A stretch of DNA of 47,047 bases, taken from the NCBI RefSeq assembly GCF_900188345.1, contig NZ_FZOD01000073.1, positions 1-47,047 of the forward strand. The letters run 5' to 3'. Shown here piece by piece: positions 34,201 to 40,891 of the stretch. Origin of the DNA: Streptosporangium subroseum. GTDB taxonomy: Bacteria; Actinomycetota; Actinomycetes; Streptosporangiales; Streptosporangiaceae. The position numbers and the translations under genes were made by a program. Within the stretch, counting starts at the first letter, position 1. Each line of letters opens with the position of its first letter. The notes beneath the pieces are model-generated. The model did not search any database, was not told the origin of the DNA, and worked only from the letters and a program-made list of their open reading frames with translations.

Positions 34201-36086
34201 GAAGAGGGGGTGTAACGCAGGCCGAAGTCGTAGATCCAGGCGTCCTTGGTCTCCGGACGGTGGTCACGGTCGATCTCGTACGGCCGCTCGTCGACCACCT
34301 CGACGCCCATCCGCTGGAGCAGCGGCAGCACGCGGGACAGGGAGATCGCCCCGCCGATCCGGTAGAGCTTGAACCGGCGCTCGCCCTCGGGCGAGTCGTA
34401 CGGCTCGTAGAGGTTCATCCCGATCTCGTCGGAGGATCCGGCCAGCGCCTCCAGGCGACGCAGGTCGGCGACCGCCAACCGGGCCGGGAAGTCGGCCTTG
34501 TAGCCCTCGGGGAACGCCGAGGCATACCGGCGGATGAGCTGGGGCGCCTCATCCTCGGAGCTCAGCTCGGTGATGGCCGTGGCCAGGTCGTCCTCCCAGG
34601 AACGGGTGGCCGCGGCCAGCTTCGCCTCCAGCTCCTCCACGTTCACCGCGTCGGCGTTCAGCGGCTTGCCCCGCTCGCCGCGCACGACCACGTGCAGCCG
34701 GGCGAGGGCCGACTCGCCGATCATCGCGCTGTAGTCGAACGAGGCCCCGCCGACCGCCTTGAGCAGGATCTCCTGCATCTTGAGGCGGATCTTGGTGGTG
34801 TAACGGTCACGCGGAAGGTAGATCAGGCACGAGATGTAACGACCGTAGTCGTCCGGGCGGAGGAAGACCTTCACCTGTTTGCGCTCGCGCAGCAGGAGCA
34901 CGCCGAGCGCGATCGGCAGCAGCTGTTCCACCGAGGTCTGGAAGAGCTCGTCGCGGGGGAAGGTCTCCAGGATCTCGATGAGGTCCTTGCCGTCGTGGCT
35001 GTCGGCGGTCAGCCCGGCGAGTTCGAGGACCTCGGCCAGCTTGCGGCGGAGCACCGGGACACGGGAGATCGACTCGCTGTAGGCCACGTGGGTGAAGAGG
35101 CCGAGAAAACGCCGCTCGCCGACGACCTCGCCCGAGGCGTCGAAGAGCTTCACGCCCACGTAGTCCAGATAGGTCGGGCGGTGAACGGTGGCGCGGGTGT
35201 TGGCCTTGGTGATGATCAGCATCTGCTGCTTCTCACGGGCCTTGGCACGCAGCTCGGGAGGGAGCGCGGCGAAGCTGTCGGAGCCCACCTTGTCGTGGCG
35301 GAGGATGCCCAGACCCGTGCCGAACACCGGATGCAGCCTGTCGCCCTCCTCACCCTCCTCCAGGCGGTATTCGCGGTAACCGAGGAAGGTGAAGTGCCCG
35401 TCGGCCAGCCAGCGCATCAGCTCCAGGCTGTCCTCCACCCCCGCGGGGTCGAGGGGCGGTGGGTTGACCGACACGTCCTCCGCGGTCTGCAGGGCGAGGG
35501 CGCGCATCTTGACGAAGTCCTCGACGGCGTTGCGCACATCCTCCAGGACCCGTTGCAGGTCGGTCTCGAGCTGCTTGAGCACGGCCGGGTCGTTCTGCCG
35601 GTCGATCTCGAAGTGCATCCAGGACTCGGCGAGCATCTGCCCGGTGATGTCCTCCTCGCCGCGGCCCAGCAGCTTGCCCGTCATGTCGCGGCGGACGCGC
35701 ATCTGCGGGTGGACGACGAGCTGGGTGCCGATCTCGTGCCGGTTGAACTCCATCGTCACCGAGTCGACCAGGAAGGGCATGTCGTCGGTGACCACCTCGA
35801 CGACCGAGCCTCCCGGATCCCAGCCGTGCTCCTCCAGGGTCGGCGTGTAGGCCCGCACCAGCGCACGTCCCTGGGGGCGCTTCTCGGCGAGCTGCCGCTG
35901 AGCCATCGCCGGGCCGTACACATCAACCGGGTTACGGCTCAGCAGGTCCTCTGGGGCGACATGCCGGTAATAGAGCCTGAGAAAGGCGAGTGCCTCCTCA
36001 TCACTCACGTGGTCGCTGCCCGGTGTGTGCGCGCACATCTCGGCGGCACTCCTCAGCAGCTCGTCCTTCGCCTCGTCGAGCGGCAT
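31206..36086 (-). CDS. gdh: NAD-specific glutamate dehydrogenase, large (~180 kDa) type
   Basis: 1626 residues from ATG 36086, chosen for AAAGGAG ten bases upstream. The large bacterial NAD-GDH plan is evident: a long N-terminal region with ACT-like modules, the catalytic core with KGGFVVKNPP near residue 852 and VGDMSGDVFGNGMLLS near 990, and a long C-terminal helical region. It interconverts glutamate and 2-oxoglutarate, mainly in the catabolic direction; regulation by amino acids is known in the Streptomyces enzyme. Cytoplasmic. Monocistronic by context, with its own terminator. Confidence 0.95.
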   Translation of the reverse strand: MPLDEAKDELLRSAAEMCAHTPGSDHVSDEEALAFLRLYYRHVAPEDLLSRNPVDVYGPAMAQRQLAEKRPQGRALVRAYTPTLEEHGWDPGGSVVEVVTDDMPFLVDSVTMEFNRHEIGTQLVVHPQMRVRRDMTGKLLGRGEEDITGQMLAESWMHFEIDRQNDPAVLKQLETDLQRVLEDVRNAVEDFVKMRALALQTAEDVSVNPPPLDPAGVEDSLELMRWLADGHFTFLGYREYRLEEGEEGDRLHPVFGTGLGILRHDKVGSDSFAALPPELRAKAREKQQMLIITKANTRATVHRPTYLDYVGVKLFDASGEVVGERRFLGLFTHVAYSESISRVPVLRRKLAEVLELAGLTADSHDGKDLIEILETFPRDELFQTSVEQLLPIALGVLLLRERKQVKVFLRPDDYGRYISCLIYLPRDRYTTKIRLKMQEILLKAVGGASFDYSAMIGESALARLHVVVRGERGKPLNADAVNVEELEAKLAAATRSWEDDLATAITELSSEDEAPQLIRRYASAFPEGYKADFPARLAVADLRRLEALAGSSDEIGMNLYEPYDSPEGERRFKLYRIGGAISLSRVLPLLQRMGVEVVDERPYEIDRDHRPETKDAWIYDFGLRYTPSSEVDRDEFKRLFQDAFGALWYGQVESDGFNGLVLAAGLTWEQAEILRVYAKYLRQAGTTFSQAYIERVLLGNVRLARLLVRLFEVRLDPRRSQEVRSELCDALQEEILGALDEVASLDEDRILRAYLEMINATLRTNYYQTTADGRRKPYISLKFDSPSISVLPLPRPKFEVFVYSPRVEGVHLRFGKVARGGLRWSDRMEDFRTEVLGLVKAQMVKNTVIVPTGSKGGFVVKNPPKSGTREDTLVEGIACYRMFISGLLDITDNLVDGQVVPPADVVRHDEDDTYLVVAADKGTATFSDIANGVSKEYGFWLGDAFASGGSIGYDHKAMGITARGAWESVKYHFRTIGVDVQTTDFTVAGVGDMSGDVFGNGMLLSQHIRLVAAFDHRHIFVDPDPDAARSYAERARLFALPRSSWADYDASLISKGGGVWPRTAKAIPISPQMRAALGIADGVKSLAPSDLISAILRAPVDLLWNGGIGTYVKASSESNAAAGDKANDGLRVDASELRCKVIGEGGNLGFTQLARIEFSLNGGLVNPDFIDNSAGVDTSDHEVNIKILLDRAVRDGELTDKQRNQLFLDMTDEVADLVLRDNYDQNVVLAAARAQAPEMLHIHSRQLRRLERAGLVNRELEFLPSDKTLAERRQAGLGLTPPEFSVLLAYTKLVTDAEILASDLPDDPYLASWLVSYFPSALRKRLRTYMDAHPLRREIITTGVVNDLVNSSGTTFMFRIGEESGASAPDIVRAYLVTREVFDLPSFWRRIEELDNKVDTSTQIAMELEARKLAERGSRWLLGNRRSPLDLASTVSFFAKGMNGLVPHLPKLLTGSDLTAFEDRRDSFIARGVPEDLAERVAAMVPAYSTFDLVEVASRTGRPVNEVAEVYFDLADRLQLSRLRERVVALPRDNRWNSMARAALRDDLYASHASLTHDVLVHSTPGLTPEERLARWTEANAAAVARAKQTLSEIWESDNFDLATLSVALRAIRTLVATTNLPHREA

Positions 36087-36218
36087 GTCGCTCTCACTCC
36101 TTTGTGAGGGGTTGTTGCACATTTTGGTGAGGAACCATGGCTAAGCCCATGATTCCTATAGTGAGGAAGGTCATAAGGGGTGAAAATCCTCCGAGGTACG
36201 GCGCCTCTATGGAACGAA

Positions 36219-36605
36219 TTACCCGTACTCGGCCCGATTCAGCCACTCAGCCCTCCACAGCCCGGCTGTCCGGGCACGGCAGACCCGTCGCGCGGCGGCT
36301 GTCTCGCCATGCGTGAACGGATGTCCGGCTGATCGCCGCGAGTCGGCATGTGACCCGCGGCCCCTCGCCACTACCGGCGGAGAACCGGCGATCTCGTGGT
36401 CGGAGACGGCGAGTTCCTGCTGGGGGGAGGCGGTGGAACAAGCATCCCACAGGGTGGGGTCGGAAAGGTCGCGGCACAACCGAGCGAGTTCGGTCTCGCC
36501 GGTACCGATACTCCGCCCACCGGGCATGGCCCGCGGCACGACACCTCCAGCGGCAACCTGGCTCGATCCCCATTGACCGAGCCACGGCACCGCTCCTGAT
36601 ACCAC
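36219..36605 (-). CDS. Possible small hypothetical protein downstream of the anti-sigma gene
   Basis: A 128-residue frame starts 18 bases after the anti-sigma stop on the same strand and shows fair GC3 bias, with a CRDLSDPTLWDACSTA stretch. No SD is convincing and no domain is recognised; it may be a decayed remainder of a longer gene. The rest of 36087-36623 shows nothing but the glutamate dehydrogenase promoter region. Confidence 0.3.
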   Translation of the reverse strand: MVSGAVPWLGQWGSSQVAAGGVVPRAMPGGRSIGTGETELARLCRDLSDPTLWDACSTASPQQELAVSDHEIAGSPPVVARGRGSHADSRRSAGHPFTHGETAAARRVCRARTAGLWRAEWLNRAEYG

Positions 36606-36623
36606 CCGAAAAGTGGCAAAACG

Positions 36624-36827
36624 TCAATGTGGCGTCCGGTCGTCGTCCAGACTTTTGGAGCGGTCCCGCCGTACCACATCGAGGAATCCGGGAACCTCAC
36701 TCAGTTCCCGGAGCTCGATCTGGCACTCCTCGCACGCCATGAGGTGGCGCTCGAACACCTCGTGGTCCTCTTGATCGAGTACCCCGAGGGCATATGCAGC
36801 CACGTCAAAGTGCGGGGAGGGGACCAT
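36624..36827 (-). CDS. Short zinc-finger anti-sigma factor (RslA-like, no membrane part)
   Basis: 67 residues. The ZAS motif is intact: HFDVAAYALGVL, then FERHLMACEECQIELRELSE with H-x3-C-x2-C. RslA, the SigL anti-sigma of mycobacteria, begins alike but continues into a transmembrane helix and an extracytoplasmic sensor; here the protein stops after the sigma-binding domain. It is either a soluble ZAS or truncated. Its ATG overlaps the sigma stop by one base (TGATG), so the two are coupled. Confidence 0.85.
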   Translation of the reverse strand: MVPSPHFDVAAYALGVLDQEDHEVFERHLMACEECQIELRELSEVPGFLDVVRRDRSKSLDDDRTPH

Positions 36828-37375
36828 CAGCTCGCGACACCTCTCTCCTTCAGGACCTTTCGGAGAGCCCGGATCCCGTAGTAGAGCCGGGACTTGACCG
36901 TACCCGGCGGGATCCCAAGGATTTCCGCCGCTTCGTTAATCGTACGGTCCCGTAGGTAAGTGTGCTCGATGACTTCGCGGTGTTCTGGAGATAGTTCGCG
37001 TAACGCATCGGCGACGATCATCGCCTCGATCGCTCGATCCGATCCGTCGGGAACGGGAACGGCGTTCGCGTCGGGGGGCTCGACCTCCTGCGGTCTCGCC
37101 CCTCGCCTGCGACGACCGTCGATGACGATACGGCGGGCGACGGTGAGCAGCCAGGCCCATAGAAGTCCCGGCTCTCTGTGCAACCTCCCTGCGTTGCGCC
37201 AGGCGCGGACGAGCGTCTCCTGGACGACGTCCTCGGCCCATTGCAGATCGTTGCCTGTGGCCTTACGTACATGTCGGAGCAGGGGGACACCGAACTCCCG
37301 GTACAGACCTTCTACCAGGACGACATCGGTGTCCGTGCTCTCGAACCGACTGTCGAGTTGACGACGCACGGGCAC
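36827..37375 (-). CDS. ECF sigma factor, SigL-like
   Basis: 182 residues. Region 2 (LQWAEDVVQETLVRAWRNAG, then WAWLLTVARRIVIDGRRRR) and region 4 (LRELSPEHREVIEHTYLRDR, then INEAAEILGIPPGTVKSRLY, YGIRALRKVL) are clear and close in wording to SigL of Mycobacterium tuberculosis. GTG start at 37375. It likely reads the TGAACC-N16-CGTATC promoter at 37453 that faces away from it, and perhaps its own promoter. Held inactive by the coupled anti-sigma until a signal, probably redox, releases it. Confidence 0.92.
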   Translation of the reverse strand: MPVRRQLDSRFESTDTDVVLVEGLYREFGVPLLRHVRKATGNDLQWAEDVVQETLVRAWRNAGRLHREPGLLWAWLLTVARRIVIDGRRRRGARPQEVEPPDANAVPVPDGSDRAIEAMIVADALRELSPEHREVIEHTYLRDRTINEAAEILGIPPGTVKSRLYYGIRALRKVLKERGVAS

Positions 37376-37396
37376 ATCTTTACACCTTCGTTATCA

Positions 37397-37422
37397 GTCA
37401 CGTCTGCAACTCTGGCAACTCC
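37397..37422 (-). promoter_or_regulatory. Possible ECF promoter of the SigL-like gene
   Basis: Minus strand: GGAGTT (37422-37417), 14 bases, CGTGAC (37402-37397), 22 bases before the GTG start. The -10 part resembles the CGTgtc of SigL promoters; the -35 is weak and the spacing short, so autoregulation is only suggested. Confidence 0.35.
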
Positions 37423-37452
37423 AGTCATTTCTAACTATCTCATCACTTCCTA

Positions 37453-37480
37453 TGAACCTCCCTTGGGAGCGCCGCGTATC
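37453..37480 (+). promoter_or_regulatory. SigL-type ECF promoter for the redox/secretion gene run
   Basis: TGAACC (37453-37458), 16 bases, CGTATC (37475-37480). This matches the mycobacterial SigL promoter pattern TGAACC-N16/17-CGTgtc very well and points away from the adjacent sigma gene towards 37530. Confidence 0.6.
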
Positions 37481-37529
37481 TCCCACCAAGTGCACCCGCA
37501 CCAGCGGGTCCTCGGGGAAGGAAAGACCA

Positions 37530-37750
37530 TGGCAGAGCGGCACATCCCGTGGCCGGTCGGAACTGTCCTCGCCCTCCCCCTTCTCGCCGGACGCGGCGGG
37601 GGTGCCACCGTAGGAGAGGCTTACGCGATTCCCATCACCATTCAGGACGCGGAGGAAGGCGCAGGCCAGAGGGTCTGCGGCACGTGGTTCACCGGCGCGC
37701 CGGACAGTAGGCCGCGCGCTGGGACGTCTCAGGCCACGGACGGCTACTAG
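37530..37750 (+). CDS. Possible small exported protein
   Basis: A 73-residue frame begins at ATG 37530 with a strong SD (GGAAGGAAAG) and has the GC3 bias of its neighbours. The start (HIPWPVGTVLALPLLAG) is signal-like and ends near an AYA-type cleavage site. It lies ~50 bases after the SigL-type promoter and 16 bases before the DUF4142 gene, so it would be first in the operon. No family recognised. Confidence 0.45.
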
Positions 37751-37766
37751 GCGACCGGGCCGGACC

Positions 37767-38441
37767 ATGCTCAGAAAACTGCGCCGCCGCTTCGGAACCG
37801 GAGAGTTCCTGCTGTTCGGAATCTTCATCGCGATCGCCGCCGTGGCGGTCGTGGTGCTGACGCCGCCCGGCGGCTCCTCCACCTCCGCCACCCTCCAGGG
37901 CTGGACCCAGACCCCCCAGGGGCCGCTGAGTCCAGCCGACCGCGACTTCCTCGCCAAGGTTCGCCAAGCCGGTCTCTGGGAGATACCCACCGGCCAGCAG
38001 GCCCAGCAGCGATCGGGAAACAAGCTGGTCAAGGAGGTCGGCATGCACCTGATGACCGACCACCTCAAGCTCGACGAGGAAGTCCGCGACGTCGCGGCCC
38101 GGCTGAACGTGGTGCTGCCCAGCCAGCCCAACGCCGACCAGCAGGGCTGGATGGCACAGCTCTCCGGCCTGTCCGGCCCCGAATACGACCGCACTTTCGC
38201 TCAACTGCTGCGGCAGGCCCACGGAAAGGTCTTCGGGGTCGTCGCCGGCGTACGCGCCGGCACCCGTAACGACCTGATCCGATCCTTCGCCCAGCGGGCA
38301 GTGAACGTGGTCATGAAGCACATGACCTTGCTGGAGAGCACGGGCCTGGTCGACTACTCGATCCTGCCCGAACCTCCGGCGCCGTCGCCGCCGCCCGCCA
38401 CGGCTGCTCTCGACACACCTGTGAGGAGAGAAATCTCTTGA
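37767..38441 (+). CDS. DUF4142 membrane-anchored protein
   Basis: 224 residues. A single N-terminal helix (GEFLLFGIFIAIAAVAVVVL) is followed by a DUF4142 domain (~55-200): DRDFLAKVRQAGLWEIPTGQ, HLMTDHLKLDEEVRDVAARL, VVMKHMTLLESTGLVDY. The domain is a four-helix ferritin-like bundle in structure predictions and occurs in exported proteins of unknown role. The His-rich helices could bind metal; this is inference. Its stop overlaps the TTG start of the next gene. Confidence 0.88.
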   Translation: MLRKLRRRFGTGEFLLFGIFIAIAAVAVVVLTPPGGSSTSATLQGWTQTPQGPLSPADRDFLAKVRQAGLWEIPTGQQAQQRSGNKLVKEVGMHLMTDHLKLDEEVRDVAARLNVVLPSQPNADQQGWMAQLSGLSGPEYDRTFAQLLRQAHGKVFGVVAGVRAGTRNDLIRSFAQRAVNVVMKHMTLLESTGLVDYSILPEPPAPSPPPATAALDTPVRREIS

Positions 38442-39913
38442 AACGCGCGTTCGTCACCATGTCCGCACTGGCACTGGCGGCCAGCACACTCACCGCCATC
38501 ACGTTCACGGTGAGTACGGTTCCCGCCTTCGGTGACCACTGCGACCCCGCCGAACAGAGTCAGGCCCAGGCTCAACGGCAGCAGACCCAGGACCAACAGG
38601 GTCAGGACCAGAACCAGCAGAACCAGCAGAACCAGCAAGGTCAGGACCAGCAGGACCAGCAGGGCCAGGACCAGCAGGGCCAGGACCAGCAAGGTCAGGA
38701 CCAGAACCAGCAGAACCAGGACCAGCAGGGTCAAGACCAGCAAAACCAACAGGGCCAGGACCCCGCGGCGCAGGACCCCGCCGCGCAGGATCTCCCCCCC
38801 GCCGGAGGAGCGGTCAACCAGGCCTCCCCCGCGGATCCCGCGGAGTCGCCCTCCCCCGAGACCCCCGAGTCCCCCGAGCCCTCCCCCACGCAGGCGTCCG
38901 AGGATGAGCCCGCCAACGAGTCGCTCTCCCGCCGCAGGCCCACTCAGCCCAGCCGTACGCCCACCCAGGCGCCTCCCTCCGCGACCCCCTCCGCCACTCC
39001 CACGCCCTCCGCGACCCCCGGGCATGACGAGGGCGAAGAGGCGGAGTGCGCCGACCTCGGGCCCTTCGCCGAGGACTTCGTCGACATCAGGCAGGTCCAG
39101 CGGAACGTCCAGACGGTCCGGACCCAGCGCGCCGGCTCCTCGGGCACCTTCACCTCCCGGTGCGGCAGGAACGAGAACCGCCACAACAACCCCGACAACT
39201 TCATCGTGGCCCCGGGCGTGAGCAACGGCGCCCACCACCTGCACGACTACGTCGGCAACCTCTCCACCGACGGGTTCTCCACCGACCAGTCCCTGGCCGC
39301 GGCGGGCACCACGTGCGCGCTCGGAGACCGTTCGACCTACTTCTGGCCGGTCCTGCGCGACCGTACGACCGACGCCAACGTCGACGACGCGGACGGCAAC
39401 GTCGGCACCGTCCTGACCGCCCGCCAGGTGAGCCTGCAGTTCCGGGGGAACCCGGTGTCCAAGGTCACCGCGATGCCCAGGTTCATCCGGATCATCACCG
39501 GTGACGCCAAGGCCGCCACGAACGGCGGCGCGAACGGCCGCGCCCAGTGGAGCTGCACGGGATTCACCAACCGGGTGACCACCAAGTATCCGCTCTGCCC
39601 CCGCGGCAGCCAGCTCCTGCGGATCCTGGACTTCCCCAGCTGCTGGGACGGCCAGAACACCGACAGCGCCAACCACCGCACCCACGTGCTCTTCCCCGAC
39701 GCGCGCGGCGCCTGCCCCTCCGGCACCAAGGCGATCCCGCAGCTCCGGATGACCCTGACCTACACCACGCCGCGGACGGCGTCCTTCGCGGTGGACGCCT
39801 TCCCCGAACAGCTCCACAACCCCGTCACCGACCACGCCGACTTCGCGAACGTGATGTCGAACCAGCTGATGAGGTCCGCCGTGGACTGCATCAACCGGGG
39901 ACGTCGCTGCTGA
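38438..39913 (+). CDS. Secreted DUF1996 protein with a long Q/N-rich segment
   Basis: 491 residues from TTG 38438 after GAGGAGAG; the start overlaps the DUF4142 stop, showing coupling. An N-terminal signal (SALALAASTLTAITFTVSTV) is followed by ~75 residues of Gln/Asp/Asn repeats (residues 40-116), a Pro/Ser/Thr linker, then a DUF1996 domain (~205-490) with NFIVAPGVSNGAHHLHDYVG and many Cys suited to disulfides. DUF1996 is found in secreted fungal and actinobacterial proteins; its activity is not established. The Q/N tract may mediate self-assembly or wall association (inference). Confidence 0.9.
   Translation: MKRAFVTMSALALAASTLTAITFTVSTVPAFGDHCDPAEQSQAQAQRQQTQDQQGQDQNQQNQQNQQGQDQQDQQGQDQQGQDQQGQDQNQQNQDQQGQDQQNQQGQDPAAQDPAAQDLPPAGGAVNQASPADPAESPSPETPESPEPSPTQASEDEPANESLSRRRPTQPSRTPTQAPPSATPSATPTPSATPGHDEGEEAECADLGPFAEDFVDIRQVQRNVQTVRTQRAGSSGTFTSRCGRNENRHNNPDNFIVAPGVSNGAHHLHDYVGNLSTDGFSTDQSLAAAGTTCALGDRSTYFWPVLRDRTTDANVDDADGNVGTVLTARQVSLQFRGNPVSKVTAMPRFIRIITGDAKAATNGGANGRAQWSCTGFTNRVTTKYPLCPRGSQLLRILDFPSCWDGQNTDSANHRTHVLFPDARGACPSGTKAIPQLRMTLTYTTPRTASFAVDAFPEQLHNPVTDHADFANVMSNQLMRSAVDCINRGRRC
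38555..38785 (+). repeat. Q/N/D-rich coding repeat in the DUF1996 gene
   Basis: Repeats of CAGGACCAGCAGGGC-type units encode QGQDQ and NQQNQ phrases over ~77 residues. They are in frame and of very low complexity; the complementary strand reads as a spurious Leu/Val-rich frame. Confidence 0.9.
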
Positions 39914-39933
39914 CCCACCCCCAGACCGCCGCT

Positions 39934-39978
39934 CCCCCGTCTCCGCGTCCTTCACCCAAGTCCCAGCGGAGACGGGGG
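39934..39978 (+). terminator. Hairpin between the DUF1996 gene and the next membrane gene
   Basis: CCCCCGTCTCCGC and GCGGAGACGGGGG form a 13-bp perfect stem with a 19-base loop, 21 bases after the DUF1996 stop. It may partly or fully separate the secretion genes from the redox pair downstream. Confidence 0.65.
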
Positions 39979-40069
39979 TGCGGCATTCCCGCAGGACCCG
40001 AGGGCACCTCGCTCTCAACCCGCACACGTCATCGAGCCGATTCGCAGAAAATCCAGAAAGGAGGCGTCA

Positions 40070-40891
40070 GTGGGTAACCGACGGACTCCACGTCATACCC
40101 GGTCAGAGGACGGAACCAGCCTCGATCAGAGGCCCGCTCGGATCGCCTTCGGCGTCGTGACCACGGTTTCCGTGGTCGCCCTGCTCATGCTGGCCCGCAC
40201 GCCGGTAGGCATGGACATGGCCGCGGCCGTCCGTGGAGTTCTCTCGTTCTTCGCGGGCGTGGTGGCCCTCGTCGCGCTGACCATCACCGTGGCGCTCGGG
40301 CTGCTCTCCGCGGATCGTGTCGTCCTTCCCGCCCTGGGGAGGATCCGTACCCAGTTCGCCCACCGGGCCGCCGCGATGGTGGGCGTGGGCTTCATCGCCA
40401 CCCACGTGCTCATGAAGATCGTGGAAGACAGGGCCTCCCCCGCCGCCGCCGTGGTCCCGACGGCGACCGCCGGTCCGGGCCTCTACGTCGGCTTCGGCGC
40501 GATCGCCTCCGACCTGATGCTCCTGGTCTTCGCGACCGGGATCGCCAGGGCGAGCTTCGCGGCGAACCGCAGGCCGTGGCTCTGGAGGCTCCTGCACGGC
40601 TCCGCCTACCTGGCGTGGCCGATGTCCATCCTGCACGGGCTCACCGCGGGCCGTCAGCCCGCCGAGTGGGTGACCTGGAGCTACGTGGTCTGCCTGACCG
40701 CCGTGGGTGCCGCCCTGCTGATCAGGATGATCTCCGCTCTCCAGCCCAGGAACGTCGTCGTACACATCGAGGCGCCGGTGGAACAGCCCGTCGCCGCGGA
40801 TGTCGCACCACCCCTCAGCATCGTCGGCCGCATCCCCCGCCAGGTGCGCGAGGATCCGCCCGAGCTTCACCGGATCGGAGGCGTTGGATGA
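40070..40891 (+). CDS. Ferric-reductase-like / cytochrome b-type membrane protein
   Basis: 273 residues with about six helices. GTG at 40070 follows a near-perfect SD (AAAGGAGGCGTCA). Spaced His residues in the helices (FAHRAAAMVGVGFIATHVL; LLHGSAYLAWPMSILHG) fit the bis-haem binding of ferric-reductase-like or cytochrome b561-type domains. No FAD/NAD domain is attached; the downstream NuoF-like protein, coupled by an ATGA overlap, may supply electrons. Predicted transmembrane electron carrier; acceptor unknown. Confidence 0.78.
   Translation: MGNRRTPRHTRSEDGTSLDQRPARIAFGVVTTVSVVALLMLARTPVGMDMAAAVRGVLSFFAGVVALVALTITVALGLLSADRVVLPALGRIRTQFAHRAAAMVGVGFIATHVLMKIVEDRASPAAAVVPTATAGPGLYVGFGAIASDLMLLVFATGIARASFAANRRPWLWRLLHGSAYLAWPMSILHGLTAGRQPAEWVTWSYVVCLTAVGAALLIRMISALQPRNVVVHIEAPVEQPVAADVAPPLSIVGRIPRQVREDPPELHRIGGVG

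Noticed and set aside
31218..36107. 1629-codon open frame antisense to the glutamate dehydrogenase
   Set aside because: Shadow of GC3 bias; the minus-strand frame has clear family motifs.
38354..40027. Leu/Val-rich membrane-like frame on the minus strand
   Set aside because: It is the complement of the Gln-rich repeat in the DUF1996 gene; hydrophobicity is an artefact of CAG/GAC repeats read backwards.
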